A stretch of DNA of 64,000 nt from Fasciolopsis buskii (GCA_008360955.1 LUCM01001884.1:289232-353231); one strand, 5' to 3'; counted from the stretch's first letter, positions 12,415-24,263 are shown. Numbers and translations are program-made. Notes: generated by a model from the letters alone, not told the origin.

Positions 12415-12678
12415 CTAGATGCATCCTTTAGCACTTTGACTGAGGTGATTAGGGAGGATTTCTGAACTTTCTGCGTTGCTATCCTTGTGACATCTGGTGT
12501 TTTGTACTTGATGGTTCACTGTCTGTTCCATATTTTCACTGAGAGTGCTCTTCAAGGCCTGTATCTTTGCGTTCCACACTTCTCCATACGATCCATACGA
12601 TCCATACGATCCCCGGGGGGAGGGTGGGTTGACCATGTTTGCAAACATGTTGTCCGTTAGAAAAATTCTGCGTACCAC
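12415..12678 (-). CDS. Candidate coding block with GSY repeats, unknown protein
   Basis: This minus-strand open frame of about 87 codons contains NMFANMVNPPSPRG, then three Gly-Ser-Tyr units, then a helical, polar stretch (IQALKSTLSENMEQ) and ends NHLSQSAKGCI. The GSY units come from an in-frame 9-bp tandem repeat at 12583-12612; a repeat unit divisible by three inside a frame is mildly in favour of coding. It lies on the same strand as, and 5' to, the block at 11917-12141. No family is recognised. The start codon in the open frame is not ATG, so if real it is part of a longer exon or gene. Confidence 0.3.
   Translation of the reverse strand: MVRRIFLTDNMFANMVNPPSPRGSYGSYGSYGEVWNAKIQALKSTLSENMEQTVNHQVQNTRCHKDSNAESSEILPNHLSQSAKGCI
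12583..12612. repeat. 9-bp tandem repeat, 3.3 copies
   Basis: TCCATACGA is repeated head to tail three times followed by TCC, with no mismatch. It is followed by a G-rich tract (CCCCGGGGGGAGGGTGGG). On the minus strand it encodes Gly-Ser-Tyr repeats in the open frame there. Confidence 0.9.
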
Positions 12679-12779
12679 CAGTAGTACCGCTCACTAAGCG
12701 AAGCATTTTGAAATTGTTTTGTGCAGGCTAGAAACAAATGCTCCTTAACCATACCAAAGGCTGAAAACCACTTCGGACG

Positions 12780-14350
12780 TAATAAAACTGACTAGACTCA
12801 TCCGCCACCAGCAGCTGATCTTACTGGTCCCTTGAAACTTTGATATCCCTTCTAGCTTTTTTTCCAGTCCCAGTTCCTCTTGCTCTCTGATCTGCACCCC
12901 GCGTGGCAAAGCCAAGGTTTTTTTTCCCGGTTCACCTTAACCTACACTCTGTCTGATAACCCTAATTCTTTGTCTTCCTTTTCGTGTTTTAAGCCATTCC
13001 TTTTCTCGTGGTCCGATTGCCAGAGAGATACAACATGTCATTTCCCAATATGGAAGGTTCCAAACCTCCCGATCCGGAAGGTAGTCCATTTAGCATTCTA
13101 AAAATGCTTCCTCTCGAGTTACTCACTGCATAACGCTTTTTCTAAATTGAAGTGCTTTTTCCTGTACCTGAAATGGAATAATTATTTTATTTACTTTCGC
13201 TATCAGAACGTGAAGGTCTACTGAATGACTCATGGCTCACTGCATTCTGTACTCCACGTTGGCCGTCCTCATTAAACACAAATAAACTTACTCTGTCCAT
13301 GTAAAAATCTCTAAGGTATTTGACAGAGTTTAGCACCAAGATCCCGTGCTGAACATATTTTCGTTCAGGTTTCAGCCGGATCTCTCATTGTAGATACCAT
13401 GTTTCCTCTACAAACAAGCCATCTCTGTTCTAGTCGAAGGCATTCTGTCTCAGCCATTCCGTACGAATTTTGGCCTTCATCATGGCCCGGCAGTTGAGCT
13501 CAACCTTTTTCGTCTATTTTACTATTCTTCTTACATCAACTATCCATTGTCTTCTTCCCTACTTTACTGCTCATCAAGCCACTTACAACATGGATCTGAT
13601 GTGCTTGAGGATGTCCTAACTTCGTCTTATTTAATGTCTCCAAGATTCCTCCCCTTCCTCTTTCATAAAGGCACCCCTTAATCTCCCCAGTTATATGTTG
13701 ATCCCATTGCTCTTCAGATCATGGAGTCACTTTCGTCCGTAAATTCTTCTCTTTCTTGGTTTCAGTTTGTCAGCATTTGTCTCTTGTGCTGAACTGGCAG
13801 TAGATTTCCTATTCTGCTCCAGGCGACTTTTTACACCGATCCCCCACTTTCTCCTACACTAAGCTCAAATTTTCCCGACACTATAAAATTACAGTCATTT
13901 TTTAGATGGAGCTTTGTCTACTGCTATATTCTCTTCCATATTGGGCGTAATATAACACCATTCGGTTAATCAGTGATCTTTCCCGAATCCCAAATGTGCC
14001 GTCATTTGTTCATCATTGGGGCAGTTGCTTCACTAACGCTCCCATTGCCACTATTTTGATTTTCATTCTTCAGAGCTCACTTCGGCAGTTCTTTTGATGA
14101 TTTTTTCGCTTTCTTTTTGCACTGCGACTGCTGGTCACAGTCAACAAGTTTTCACGTCTAGACGACAAACTTCTTCAGTCTACAAACAAATTTGTTGGAT
14201 ATCTTTCACCAGCTTGAATTGCTTACAACATGTACCATGGCGACCGCACTGTATGACTTACCATTTTGTTCACGCATGCACGCACTTACTCACTCAGGTC
14301 AATCAATCTGTTTTCCAACTAGTCCTACGTATCTTTGTCAATTGATGACC
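12780..14350. other. Long pyrimidine-biased stretch, no gene recognised
   Basis: For about 1.5 kb the plus strand is visibly enriched in C and T (many runs such as CTTCTTCCCTACTTTACTGC), so the minus strand is purine-rich. No frame of length survives on the minus strand and the plus-strand frames at 12880-13101 and 14094-14377 have no recognised domain. It could be the remains of a mobile element or a strand-asymmetric intron. Confidence 0.5.
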
Positions 14351-17300
14351 GAAATTGTCAAGATCCGACCTTACTAACCAATGCATGATTTTTCTACAAA
14401 ATTTCGCGTCATTTCATTTTGCAAAATATTTTCAGTACAAACGAAAACAAAGGTAAGTTGGTATTCTGTCATCTTTGGCTCTAAACACATTGTTGAAAGA
14501 GTAGGTGCGGGTTGTTTCGACCAGTTGGTAAGAGAGGTGATTTTAGATTTCAGCAACCAGTTTTTTAGAAATACTACACTAGTGATGTGATCATTGACGG
14601 ACCTGAATTAGATCGTGAATATATACTTTGAAAAACCACTGATCCCTTGGGGGGAAGTATTTTTGCCATTGAATTTGGCTCATCCATTGATGACTATCAC
14701 TTTAGCAACTCATCCAAATTTTCAAAATAAAATATTTTCTGTCTTCAAATGGTAAAACAAGCAGCATTTAATTTTTGTTTTTAAATGGATACTACATCTC
14801 TGAGGCCAATGAGAACAGCAAAATTAGTCTACACCCCAAAATGAACTGTTTTTATCAGTTTTGACTGGAAAATTAATGCAAACCGTTGCGAAGCATCGCA
14901 TTATAAGTGATAGGTCTTCAAGTTCACTGTCGCACAATATGACAAGTGCATATCTAACCATTACACTTAAGTGCACACATGCTTAAGGCGGATGAATTGT
15001 GTCCGTGGAACAATCTACGGACACTGAGTGGTGTCATGTTTGGCTGAATATTAACGAACAACACAGTGTTGGATTAACCGAGTCGGAGTTTTTCCTTCAT
15101 TTTATTTATTTGTGCCTCCCCGTGTCACAGAACTCTAAGGTGTACGTAGCTAGTATGTTTTTCTTAATGCTTATCTGTGTCCGTGAACAGCGCGGACGGA
15201 ATCACATGCCCTCTGAAGGCATCGCCGATGGGAAATGGTGACGATATGTCGATCGACTGGCGCCGTGGAGATCTCCGTGGATGTACTGAGTGAATATAAT
15301 GGACATTCAACTTACTAGCTAAGAAATACACAGGTGGTAAATATATGCATACGGACATACGTATACATATAATTATGACTAAACAGTTGGATGGATATTC
15401 GTAAGCAGGCGTGACGCAGCTAATCTGTACATGCGCTTGTTACATTCGAATTAACAAACGAGCACATGTATGAGTGTGCACTTTCACACCAATGTTACCG
15501 ACATCAGTATAGTCAATACAACACGAGCATAATTATTGTGATTCCTCAACGCTGGATGAATCGAACTGCATCCCGTACTTTAAGCTTGTATATGGTAGGC
15601 ATTCAGCTGGTTAACTATCTCAATCTAAGTATGTAGTGCGGCATCTTACTCCATTTACATCACTTATCCGTACAATAAGTCTTCACATTTAGACGACAAG
15701 AATGAAACTTAGATTTAATTTACAATTTTTGATAAGTATGGACTCAGTAGGAAGTGGAAACCACTTCAATCTATGCGAATTGTTTCGAAGTAATACGATC
15801 AGAAAGCTGGCGCGATCTAATTCGGGATGCAGAAACTGAGAATGGATTTCTTATTTTCGCTAGCGTCCGGCTGTGTGACACATTAAAATGCAAAGCTTGG
15901 AATCGGGATTTCCTTCAGATTATATTCACAAGGGTTGTTTATTCCACTGGACCGACGAGCCTGATTTAACGACTAGCAACTATGTGCCTTGTTGACTGCT
16001 AGTTCACATTATACCAATGGGAGCGTCAAGGCCCTGACGGCACATTCACTCCACTCCCGGTCAAGCCATATACTGGCGGAAAATCCAAGTCGCTATTACA
16101 ATCCAAAACTTTGCGCTCTACCAATAGTGGTCTCGTGTAATCTGCTGTTTGTGATAAATAATTTTACAGACAGCACCGAAAATATGGCCCAAATTTTCCA
16201 TCAAGTTTTACATCAATTAAAAGCCACTGATAAAACATCGCCGCACGTGCAGTAGCATGTAGGTGAAACAAATAAACACATATACAAGACAGGGTCTAGT
16301 AGGTGTAGGGTGTTCTGTCAATCCTCATAGCGGATTGAATTTTGGAAATCATGCAATAAACGTCCCCTTGGACTAAATCAATTTTCTTCTGGTTGGCGAA
16401 CAAAAGAAAACTAATTGTGGTTGAAAACGTTTTTGTTAGCCCCCTCTCCTCGCTTGTAGCCAACTTTTTATAGTCTGCTTCAATACACCTGTTCCACGTG
16501 TGGCTGTGGTTAATGGAATTGAATGGCCCTGGATATAAGAAAAATTTCATGTCGGGTGAACTGTGACTCACAATTTGTAGAAGTTCAAGTAAGGCCAGTC
16601 TTTATTTAAAGTTGTAAAACTAAGAGTGAGGTCTTTCTTTTGAACTGGCTAACGGTAAGGGATCCCATTTCGAGCGGCTCACAAGAGAAGCATTCACCGT
16701 TTCTTCCTGTGTTCGTAAAGGGACATTTAAGTGAATGGAACTCGTGCCATTTCTTATTCCTTGTAAGTTGAAAAAGTTGACTAATAATTATCTGAGATCT
16801 AAGTTTTGTCTTCGAAACTACTACCTTTCACTGGGAAGTTATCAAGTGGATCTGAGAAAAACTGCCGATCAAATTTGAAGTCCGATCTTTGCGACTATGT
16901 TGCCCTGTCCGAAGTGCAACGCCTGTTTTCCTATTTGGTTCCACATGCATCCGCATACATCCACGTCCATGAACATGCCATGAATTACGAATGAGTTCGT
17001 GAATTCGAACTGATGAATCTCGGTAGAATCGTATGCGAATTATTTTCTAGACATAAAAGTTCCGAATATTTTTCTGTGGTACATATCAAGTGCTCGCACA
17101 ATTTTGACCGATAATCACTGGTCCTTAGGTAGAAAGTTTGGACACCATTCGACGTGACTTCGAGAAGCTCACGCGATACGACTGCGTGGGTGGCGCTCAA
17201 GAGTGGATTCAAAACCCATCTAATTAAAAGACGTTTTACAGACGAATCAACTTTACAAATTTTTTACCCTTTAGATTTCAGCGTACAATTAGTCTGATCC

Positions 17301-17375
17301 AAAAAAGTCATCTCAAGATGAAATCGCCTTAATGAACACTTATTTTACCCATTAGTAAAATCAGTGTTTGGAGAC
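14351..17375. other. No gene recognised; one 17-nt exon-like site
   Basis: No protein family or RNA gene was seen. At 14436-14452 a 17-base segment is flanked by a good acceptor (AAATATTTTCAG) and a consensus donor (AAAG followed by GTAAGT); this is discussed as a finding. The frames at 15754-15969 and 15989-16255 have no strong splice borders. Confidence 0.4.
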
Positions 17376-17380
17376 TACAG

Positions 17381-17584
17381 ACAAAATTTTTGTTGCACTC
17401 ACACAAACTCGGGGATTTGATCTCGGGCGAATTGAATTTACTTGACACGCGACAAGGATATGAAAAAACAAAACATCCGGCCAGTTCTGTTGTTAACGCG
17501 TTATCGTTGAAAAAGGGTAACTCATTCAGGTCGCGAAGTGGACTCAGTTCACGTGATTTAAGTTCAACAATCCCAGATATATGA
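17381..17584 (+). CDS. Candidate exon, unknown Ser-rich protein end
   Basis: After an acceptor-like ...GGAGACTACAG (ending 17380) a frame of 67 codons is open in phase 0 and ends at TGA 17582-17584. The product is hydrophilic, including HKLGDLISGELNLLDTRQGY and a Ser/Arg-rich stretch (NSFRSRSGLSSRDLSSTIPD), as in disordered C-terminal tails. The pyrimidine tract before the acceptor is weak and no partner exon was found, so the call rests mostly on composition and length. Confidence 0.27.
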   Translation, partial: TKFLLHSHKLGDLISGELNLLDTRQGYEKTKHPASSVVNALSLKKGNSFRSRSGLSSRDLSSTIPDI

Positions 17585-19600
17585 CATAGAAAAAAAATGA
17601 TTTATCTTGATTCAAACCTAGACCGGATCTGGAGTGGGTCCAACAACGAAAAAACTTCAGTCGATTACTTGATTGTTCCAAATAATATTTCACCTCTAAA
17701 ACAATGGTTCCAAATAATTGTTACATGAAAAATACCCTTATGGACAAGATGCCATTAAAACTTTGAACAAGGTGAACATTTTACTCCTTGCATCTAACCA
17801 GGTGAACACTTGTATTCAATCTCAAAATGCAGCGTTATCTGTTTCAGCGAATTCCGGAGCAACGTTCAAGTTCCACAGAGCATAACCCATTGTAGTATCA
17901 TAGAAGCATAAAATAAATAAATGCTGCAACAAAACTGTATTAAATTTAACTTCCTTAGTAATTTTTTTAATGCATTGGTTCCTTCTACAACTACAACAGA
18001 AATTAAAATAGAACTTGCTCCATTCACTACTGGCGACACCGGTGCTCACTCACGTACTACTCTACTAATCTGATGATATTTCTTCCATGAAATACCAAGC
18101 ATTCATTACACTCTCCGTTTGTGAAATGACGTGAGACAGTAATTAGTAAACTGTAAATGACTGTAAGTCACCTCTGCACTTACACATGCATGCATAAATC
18201 TTTTCCAAAAATTAACTAAAGACAAAGTTCTACATGGAGAAAGCAATACAACAGATTGTCTCACAGAATGACTGAATTTCGACACACGAGCCTCGTACAA
18301 TTGCAGAAAAGCATTATAAATTGTACAATCATCCGTTAGCTTGATGGATTTGTTCCAATTTCTAGGACTACTGGGATAGATAAAATGGAATGATATGGTC
18401 CGAATTGGTTTTAAAAATAGCACTTATCAACAGGGTGGCAGCACAGGGTATTCTTTCACAGAATTTAATGTTCCGCTCAACAGATGGTGTTTGCATGCAA
18501 AAACCCCAGTTGCATTTTTATTACGAGCGATTAGAAAACCCGAGTACTCAATTAAAGAAATTACCGCGAAACGAGTTTCATAATTTCTTGTCAAAAATCT
18601 ATGAAACCATGTCGAAAGATCAGTGTTCCAATTAACATCCACCAGTTTTTTTCTGTTTTACCCATTTTTAGAAATAAAGTTTTTCTACGTTTTTCGTAAG
18701 GAGTGTATCGGAAAATCGATGTGCCTTGTATTGTTTTTAATTGTAAAACTTGCCTTGAGAAAGACTGCCCACGGTAGTCGAAATGTTGGCGCATTACATC
18801 TACCAATAACGCTGCGTTATTTACAGTATATCATTCAAAACGATTCGTAATTTTCTTTAATCGGATTCTCACTTATATCGGATCGAGTGGGCAGTAACAT
18901 TCTTCACCAAGTTAGTGAATCACAGACAGGTGATTTTTTATTGATTTTCTTTGTATTGCTCATTCCTCGTTTAAACTTTCCCTCGTATTTACGCGCAATA
19001 ATCTGAATAATGTTTTGCGTATTTTCAACAATGACAGTTCGCTTCGACCGATATTTCTTTCTGTCCTTCGCGCGCATATTGCGCAGCAAATAGACTGCCA
19101 TTATACTCACCAAAAACTGTGCTGGATTTTATTTACTATGATCTAGTTTAGGTGGGATTAATTTCGAATTCCGTTAGTTTCCATTTGTTATTATCGACCG
19201 GAACTCTGATTTTGAGCAGACTCATGCGTCTATCATTATCAGTATTCCATAAACTGGGTAATTATAAATGACGTAATGAGAAGTACTGCCGCAAATGAAT
19301 CAAAAATCATCCAGAAGCTAAATCAGATAGTTCGCATCTACGGTGCTATGGATCAGACCAGTTGACAGTTCAAATGTTGAACTAAAGTAATCCCGAGGAT
19401 TCCTGCCGTATTCCTAGTATGTAGAAGCAAGCCCACCAAATGGAACAAAATGGGACCGAAGCGTGCAACAAAGGGCAACACAAGTAGCAAACACTATTTG
19501 TCTCTCAACATTCTCTGACCCAGGCACGTTTATTGAGTAATCACTATGACAACGAATTGCCGCAAATGGGCGCTTATAGGTTTCAATTTTGAATTCTCCA
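17585..19600. other. No gene recognised
   Basis: Several short overlapping frames occur on both strands at 18390-18850, none with a recognised domain. The two plus-strand frames at 18390-18635 each look protein-like, which shows how little composition alone proves here. Confidence 0.4.
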
Positions 19601-19624
19601 ATGGTTACTCAAAGCTCAACGTAC

Positions 19625-19850
19625 CTCGGATGTCACTTGGGCCCACCGAGTGACGGACAACATATTCAAAGGTGTTCAACGGTAAAAAATCACAGTTTCG
19701 ACATCTGATTTGGCCGTTATCTATCTCAACCTCACACCGCACGGTGGATCCTTGGGTGTTATCATTTTGCACCGCATCAGCTGACTCCGAAACAATCCGG
19801 TCCGGCTTAGGGAGTGTGGTCAAGAAGGCTGGAACCTCAATCATCAACTT
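19625..19850 (-). CDS. Candidate internal exon, unknown protein
   Basis: This minus-strand frame is open for about 75 codons through a G+C-richer patch and meets a good donor: CATCCGAG at 19625 followed by GTACGT. The product is acidic and balanced (SADAVQNDNTQGSTVRCEVE, then IDNGQIRCRNCDFLPLNTFE) and contains one CxxC pair. The upstream boundary is uncertain; the frame is closed by a stop just above about 19857. No family is recognised. The antisense plus-strand frame at 19672-19974 is less protein-like. Confidence 0.3.
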
Positions 19851-20374
19851 TTCTCAAGGCAATTTTATCAAGGCACTAGTTTCCCTTTCGACAAACGTAA
19901 ATGTTGCCACTATGAGGCATGCTAATTTTCCGAACAAGTTCCTTCACTCCAACCTGCGCCCGTTGCTTCCTTGATTACCGATTGATTAGCTAAAGACCTA
20001 AGTGTCCGTATATCTAGCTTAGTTGGTATTTGGCTGAATATGTTGCATCGCCTTCAGAATTTCCGCTATTATATTGCTTTTTCATGTTAATTAGAAAATT
20101 TTTCGCATATTGAAGTGTATTCTATGCATCAGTTTTCATTGAACTAAATACCAAAACAATTTCTTCCAATAAGGATTTTTGTGATTGTTTCCCTTTACCG
20201 ATAAATGCATCATGATGTTTCGAAATTACCGCTCACTGTCTAAATGTTTGAGATCGACAAACCTTGCAATGAGCAAAATATTTTTATAACAAGCAAATGA
20301 ATAACTGCTTCTCCCGAAAAACTTCCGAAATTCACCAGTAATACTATTCATTTTAGTGGTAGGAGATTGAATGT
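19851..20374. other. No gene recognised
   Basis: AT-rich, nothing recognisable up to the left arm of the inverted repeat. Confidence 0.5.
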
Positions 20375-20490
20375 TTTCATGAAATAATTCACCATGTGAT
20401 ATCATGGCTCAACTCACCATAAAGAAATCGGGGAAACGCTGTACAGCTGTTTCATCCTTGTTAGGAATCATCAGCAGTGCATATCCACCG
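20375..20490 (-). repeat. Left arm of a 116-bp inverted repeat (SINE B tail, reversed)
   Basis: Comparison with the reverse complement of 20704-20819 shows one mismatch in 116 bases (G versus A near 20480). The arm reads TTTCATGAAATAATTCACCA and continues to CATATCCACCG. It equals the 3' tail of the SINE at 20634-20819 in the opposite orientation, so this is probably a second copy inserted or duplicated tail to tail. The bases inward of the arm (20491-20630) do not show a second tRNA-like head in the expected place. Confidence 0.9.
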
Positions 20491-20633
20491 CCTTCGTCGT
20501 ACTTAGGCTACCTGCAGAGAAGTCATCTATGAGTAGGGGTCGATCGCTTGAGCTAGCGGACAGCAACCGTGCAAATCAGTGATGGATATGTATAACATCA
20601 TGCGGTGAAGTTGAACAAACCGTTCAGAGCCTG

Positions 20634-20819
20634 CCCGGTAGCGTAATGGCTAAGGCGTTCGACTCAGAATCGTTCGTCCCGGGTTCGCGTCCCAGTTGGG
20701 GCGCGGTGGATATGTACTGCTGATGATTCCTAACAAGGATGAAACAGCTGTACAGCGTTTCCCCGATTTCTTTATGGTGAGTTGAGCCATGATATCACAT
20801 GGTGAATTATTTCATGAAA
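20634..20819 (+). mobile_element. tRNA-derived SINE, family B
   Basis: The head is tRNA-like: A box TAGCGTAATGG (about 20639-20649) and B box GGTTCGCGTCC (one base off the consensus) about 35 bases downstream, giving a short tRNA-type unit ending near GTTGGGGCG. It runs directly into a 116-base tail (20704-20819) containing TGATTCCTAACAAGGATGAA and ACAGCTGTACAG. Diverged relatives of the tail occur at 8.9 kb (minus) and 57.7 kb (plus). I do not call a functional tRNA because the head has no proper acceptor stem and is fused to a repeated tail. Confidence 0.75.
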
Positions 20820-23800
20820 TGCTATTCATGTTGTTCCAGTGCCCAAGTGACGTCACCCGGGGATTATCCCAATATTATGGCGTTGTAATACTTCAAGACT
20901 CATCGTCCAGATGAAACTCGAATAAACACAAAAACTGTCAGACTATCTACCTTTGTATCACGCGGTCATTTACATGTTTTAAAGTTTGAATTAGTTTTGA
21001 CACCCCCAGTCCAATTTCGCTTTGCAAAGGAAAGTCCTGTACCAAGATCAGACAACGGCTGGAATCGGGGTTTTGGGGCCACCTCCAAACACATGCACTC
21101 GGAAGAAGGATGTCCTGGAAAACAATCGGAGGTGCGGTACACAGACTCTAATCTTTAATGTAAGTTGTTTGCATAAAACGTGGGACCATAGTTGAAGCAT
21201 AAACCGCATCCAGAAATTCCATGGCCCCCTATCGCACCCAGATATTTCGGTCAACAATAAAAACGATCAGGGCAAATTTTTACCATTTTCATATATCCGC
21301 TGACCTCATTTTTCTTCTCCGTTCTAGCAAACCTATTCGATTCTGGAGTAGTGAGAATTTTTGTTCCACCAAAAACGACAAGGATGTGTTAAAATCATCA
21401 TTCGCCAAAGCAGTGTCATCGTCAACCACAATTTAATCCTCACATCTTCACAACAAGAACAACTGCGTTGAAGGCAAGTCTGTTTTGAAAAGCGCTGTCG
21501 GTTCGTTTAGTCAGAGAGGGAGGAGGTCCAACCCACCGCAACATTACTGCAAGTGGAGACACATGCAGAGATGTCCGCACGCAAGCAAAACCCACGGCGT
21601 ATCAATACGGATGCACGAAAACCGGTTGTGTTGTGAAGGTGTGTACAAGAACTATTTCAATCAGCTTTGTTTGACTGTTCTTTGGGCCATTTGTACGCAG
21701 AAAGTCATAAATCACCCCGAGGGAAGAATGAAAAACCATGGGATGCGCCTTGGCAAACCGAATTGCTGAAGCCCCCGCTTTTTTATCGCACCATCCACAG
21801 ATTCGGAGCGCAACATCTACCCATACACATCCATGTGAATGAACACGAAGAATGATACGGCAAGAGAGACACCGAGCTAAGAAAACATGCCTAGGCAGAT
21901 GGCAAGCGATGTGCAACTGAGGTAAACTTTGTAGAAGTTCGGCGGGTAACTGTAAACCGACTATCTTTCGCCCTTGAAATAGGCATACAGACCACATTCA
22001 AATTATAGTTTAAGGCACAAAGACGACAACCATATTGGAGGAGACCACGAATATAACACCGTTGCAGAGAAAATCAGACACGTTTATCGCCTATTCGCAG
22101 AAAAAAGATATTCACGAAGGAATCCAGATGTAAATGCCGAAAGTTACCGTTAAGATTTGGATGGTTTTGTATGCTGTCTAGTTTTACCAAAATCTTAATT
22201 AGAATCTATCGATCGATCAAAAAACACCCGTTATGTCGGGAATACAGCAATCGGCCAAACGAGATGGCCTGGTAATTAATATTTATGATTCAAATATGGT
22301 TCATCTTAAATTGATCTTCATTGATATTTCTGTATAGATCCTGAAAGATATTGATATCTCGAGTTTATCATTATTCTGAAAGTAGTATTATTCAGTGTAA
22401 CGGGATTTTAATATTATGCCGTTTAAATGAAAGAGTAATTGCTAATTTATAGACTTCCTCTTCTCAAAAATTTGTGCAAAAATTTCGATTAGGCGCTTAA
22501 AATAGCAATCATAGCAAGTGACAAGGTGCACTTAAACAAAAGGGAATCAATTTTTGAAAGCTGTCTTGAAATTTCCAAGTGAGATCATCTTCTCAAACGA
22601 TCAGTATCACGCAAATCACACGCCTCGTTGGTTTTCATGACTCACCCACAAACCATGGCTTTGTGTCATTTCTCCAGTTGATGGATTTGACCGATTTCGT
22701 TTTGGTTTTCTGGTCAAAAGAAACCTTTTATGTATTCAGTGATTCTTCCGAATTCTAGAAATCTAATTGTTTCACTTTTTTACCATGCCGGCTATTTACA
22801 AAGAACACCAACCTGCCATTAGACTAGGTACTGGAGTGTGCTGAAAATAAAAACATGGGCTCCTGGGATAAATATGCGTACCATCATGGAAGAGAATAAA
22901 CCGTCTCTAGTACTGGATTGAGTGATGAAACGCTGGGACGAATTTTTACGTATTTGGAAACTGTTCCTCTGATATGTGCGTCGAATATTTGATTTGTCTA
23001 TTTGTGGAGATCGATGGTTTTTTCTCATAGGACAACCATTGCAGGAAGGAAGAAACGGTTGCTGGGTTTTCATATGAACGTATAAAATTGATAGTAGAAT
23101 GGAATTTTCTGTTGAGACGCGATGGAAACACTTCGATGGATAGAGGAATCCAATGATAGAAAATAATTGTCTATCATTTAAAAACTACTACTACCATCAT
23201 GTGCAGACCTTAACTATCCTAAAGGATTATCTTACAATTTGATCTGATCGAAGAGGTTTGTCAACAAACGAACAATTCGGTAAAGAGGGGAAACATTTTG
23301 GGTCCAAGATTTCTAATGAACTAGCAGAGGAGTGTAATTTGTTTGTTTTCATTCTACTAACAGTTCAGACCCTTTTTATTTCAAACTTTCAACGCTTTAT
23401 AATTGATCATATACATAACTGTAACTTTGAATGGTCTGAATGACTGAACTGGAATGACTGGAATTCCTAGTTCTAATTGCCAACTGCTGTTCAAAGATAC
23501 TTCACAGAAGGTAATTTGAAATTAATCCGAAATTACTTTTTATTTCATGTATTGAAATACCAAATGGCAGCACTCTTATTGGTTCCTGACATGAGCGACA
23601 GGAACATTGGTGCGCTCAACTCCCAGATCAGAGTGAATTATTCCCTGTCGTGATTGCAACGGGACACGAAAAGCGGACATTAAAATATCATGTTCGGAGA
23701 AAAAAGAAGAAACGAAGGGATTTTTGCTGGATAAAATTAGTCCTTCCAATCAATAAACTGGCTTGCGTTTGGTTCGGCTATCCACAGGAATAATGATCGA

Positions 23801-23870
23801 ATATGTTATCGTTAAATGAAGAATAACCACGGGCACCAAGCGGTTGTTTTGAGAATTCAGTCAGAAATTG
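20820..23870. other. No gene recognised
   Basis: A minus-strand frame of 131 codons at 21602-21997 and a plus-strand frame at 21485-21769 overlap, and neither resembles a family or has clear splice borders. Two overlapping minus frames at 22819-23131 are likewise unsupported. Confidence 0.4.
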
Positions 23871-23875
23871 TCACA

Positions 23876-24065
23876 CTAATGTGAGTGAATTGAACTGCTC
23901 TGTTGATTCAGATCTTGTACAGACACAGGACGACGAGCTAGTCCATTTGTATCGGAAGGTCCGCAAATGTAGTTAACATCGTAAACGAAAGGGGCCACTA
24001 GGGTGCGAATGGAAAGCCGCAAATTATCGTCGTCACGAAAGGCATAATTTTTCGCTGATTGTACC
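23876..24065 (-). CDS. Candidate terminal exon, unknown protein
   Basis: The minus-strand frame is open for 63 codons and ends at a TAG at the low-coordinate end. The product looks like real protein: SAKNYAFRDDDNLRLSIRTL, then VAPFVYDVNYICGPSD, then a polar Gln/Ser/His-rich tail. An acceptor, CACAACTCATTAG, precedes it. Joined to the 43-nt candidate exon at 24221-24263 the frame is preserved (two bases AG plus one base G complete an Arg codon). No domain is recognised; the polypyrimidine tract is modest. Confidence 0.33.
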
Positions 24066-24220
24066 CTAATGAGTTGTGAACGGTCTTTCACCTTCCAGTT
24101 TTATTCGTTTGGTCAACTTTATTCAAAATCAAATAGATAGCAACATTTACGAAGCCTTTACGAATTCATGCCCCAGTTAGAAAGATAAAGAATGCACTGA
24201 GTAAAACTGCAGTTGCTTAC

Positions 24221-24263
24221 CTCAAAACTGAGAGCAGATTATTGGGAAAAACAATAATGTTGA
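24221..24263 (-). CDS. Candidate 43-nt internal exon
   Basis: On the minus strand this segment is preceded by GCCTTGCAG and followed by a consensus donor (TTTTGAG then GTAAGC). Read in the frame that continues into 23876-24065 it gives NIIVFPNNLLSVL. The phase agreement between the two segments is the main support. An upstream ATG (minus strand near 24301) begins MENVRYL and runs into the region, but the distance is too short for a normal intron. Confidence 0.27.

Noticed and set aside
20637..20707. Functional tRNA gene
   Set aside because: A and B boxes are present, but the acceptor stem is not convincing and the unit is fused to a tail repeated elsewhere, so it is a SINE head.
21602..21997. 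131-codon minus-strand frame as a gene
   Set aside because: Overlaps plus-strand frames of similar length; no family, no splice borders.
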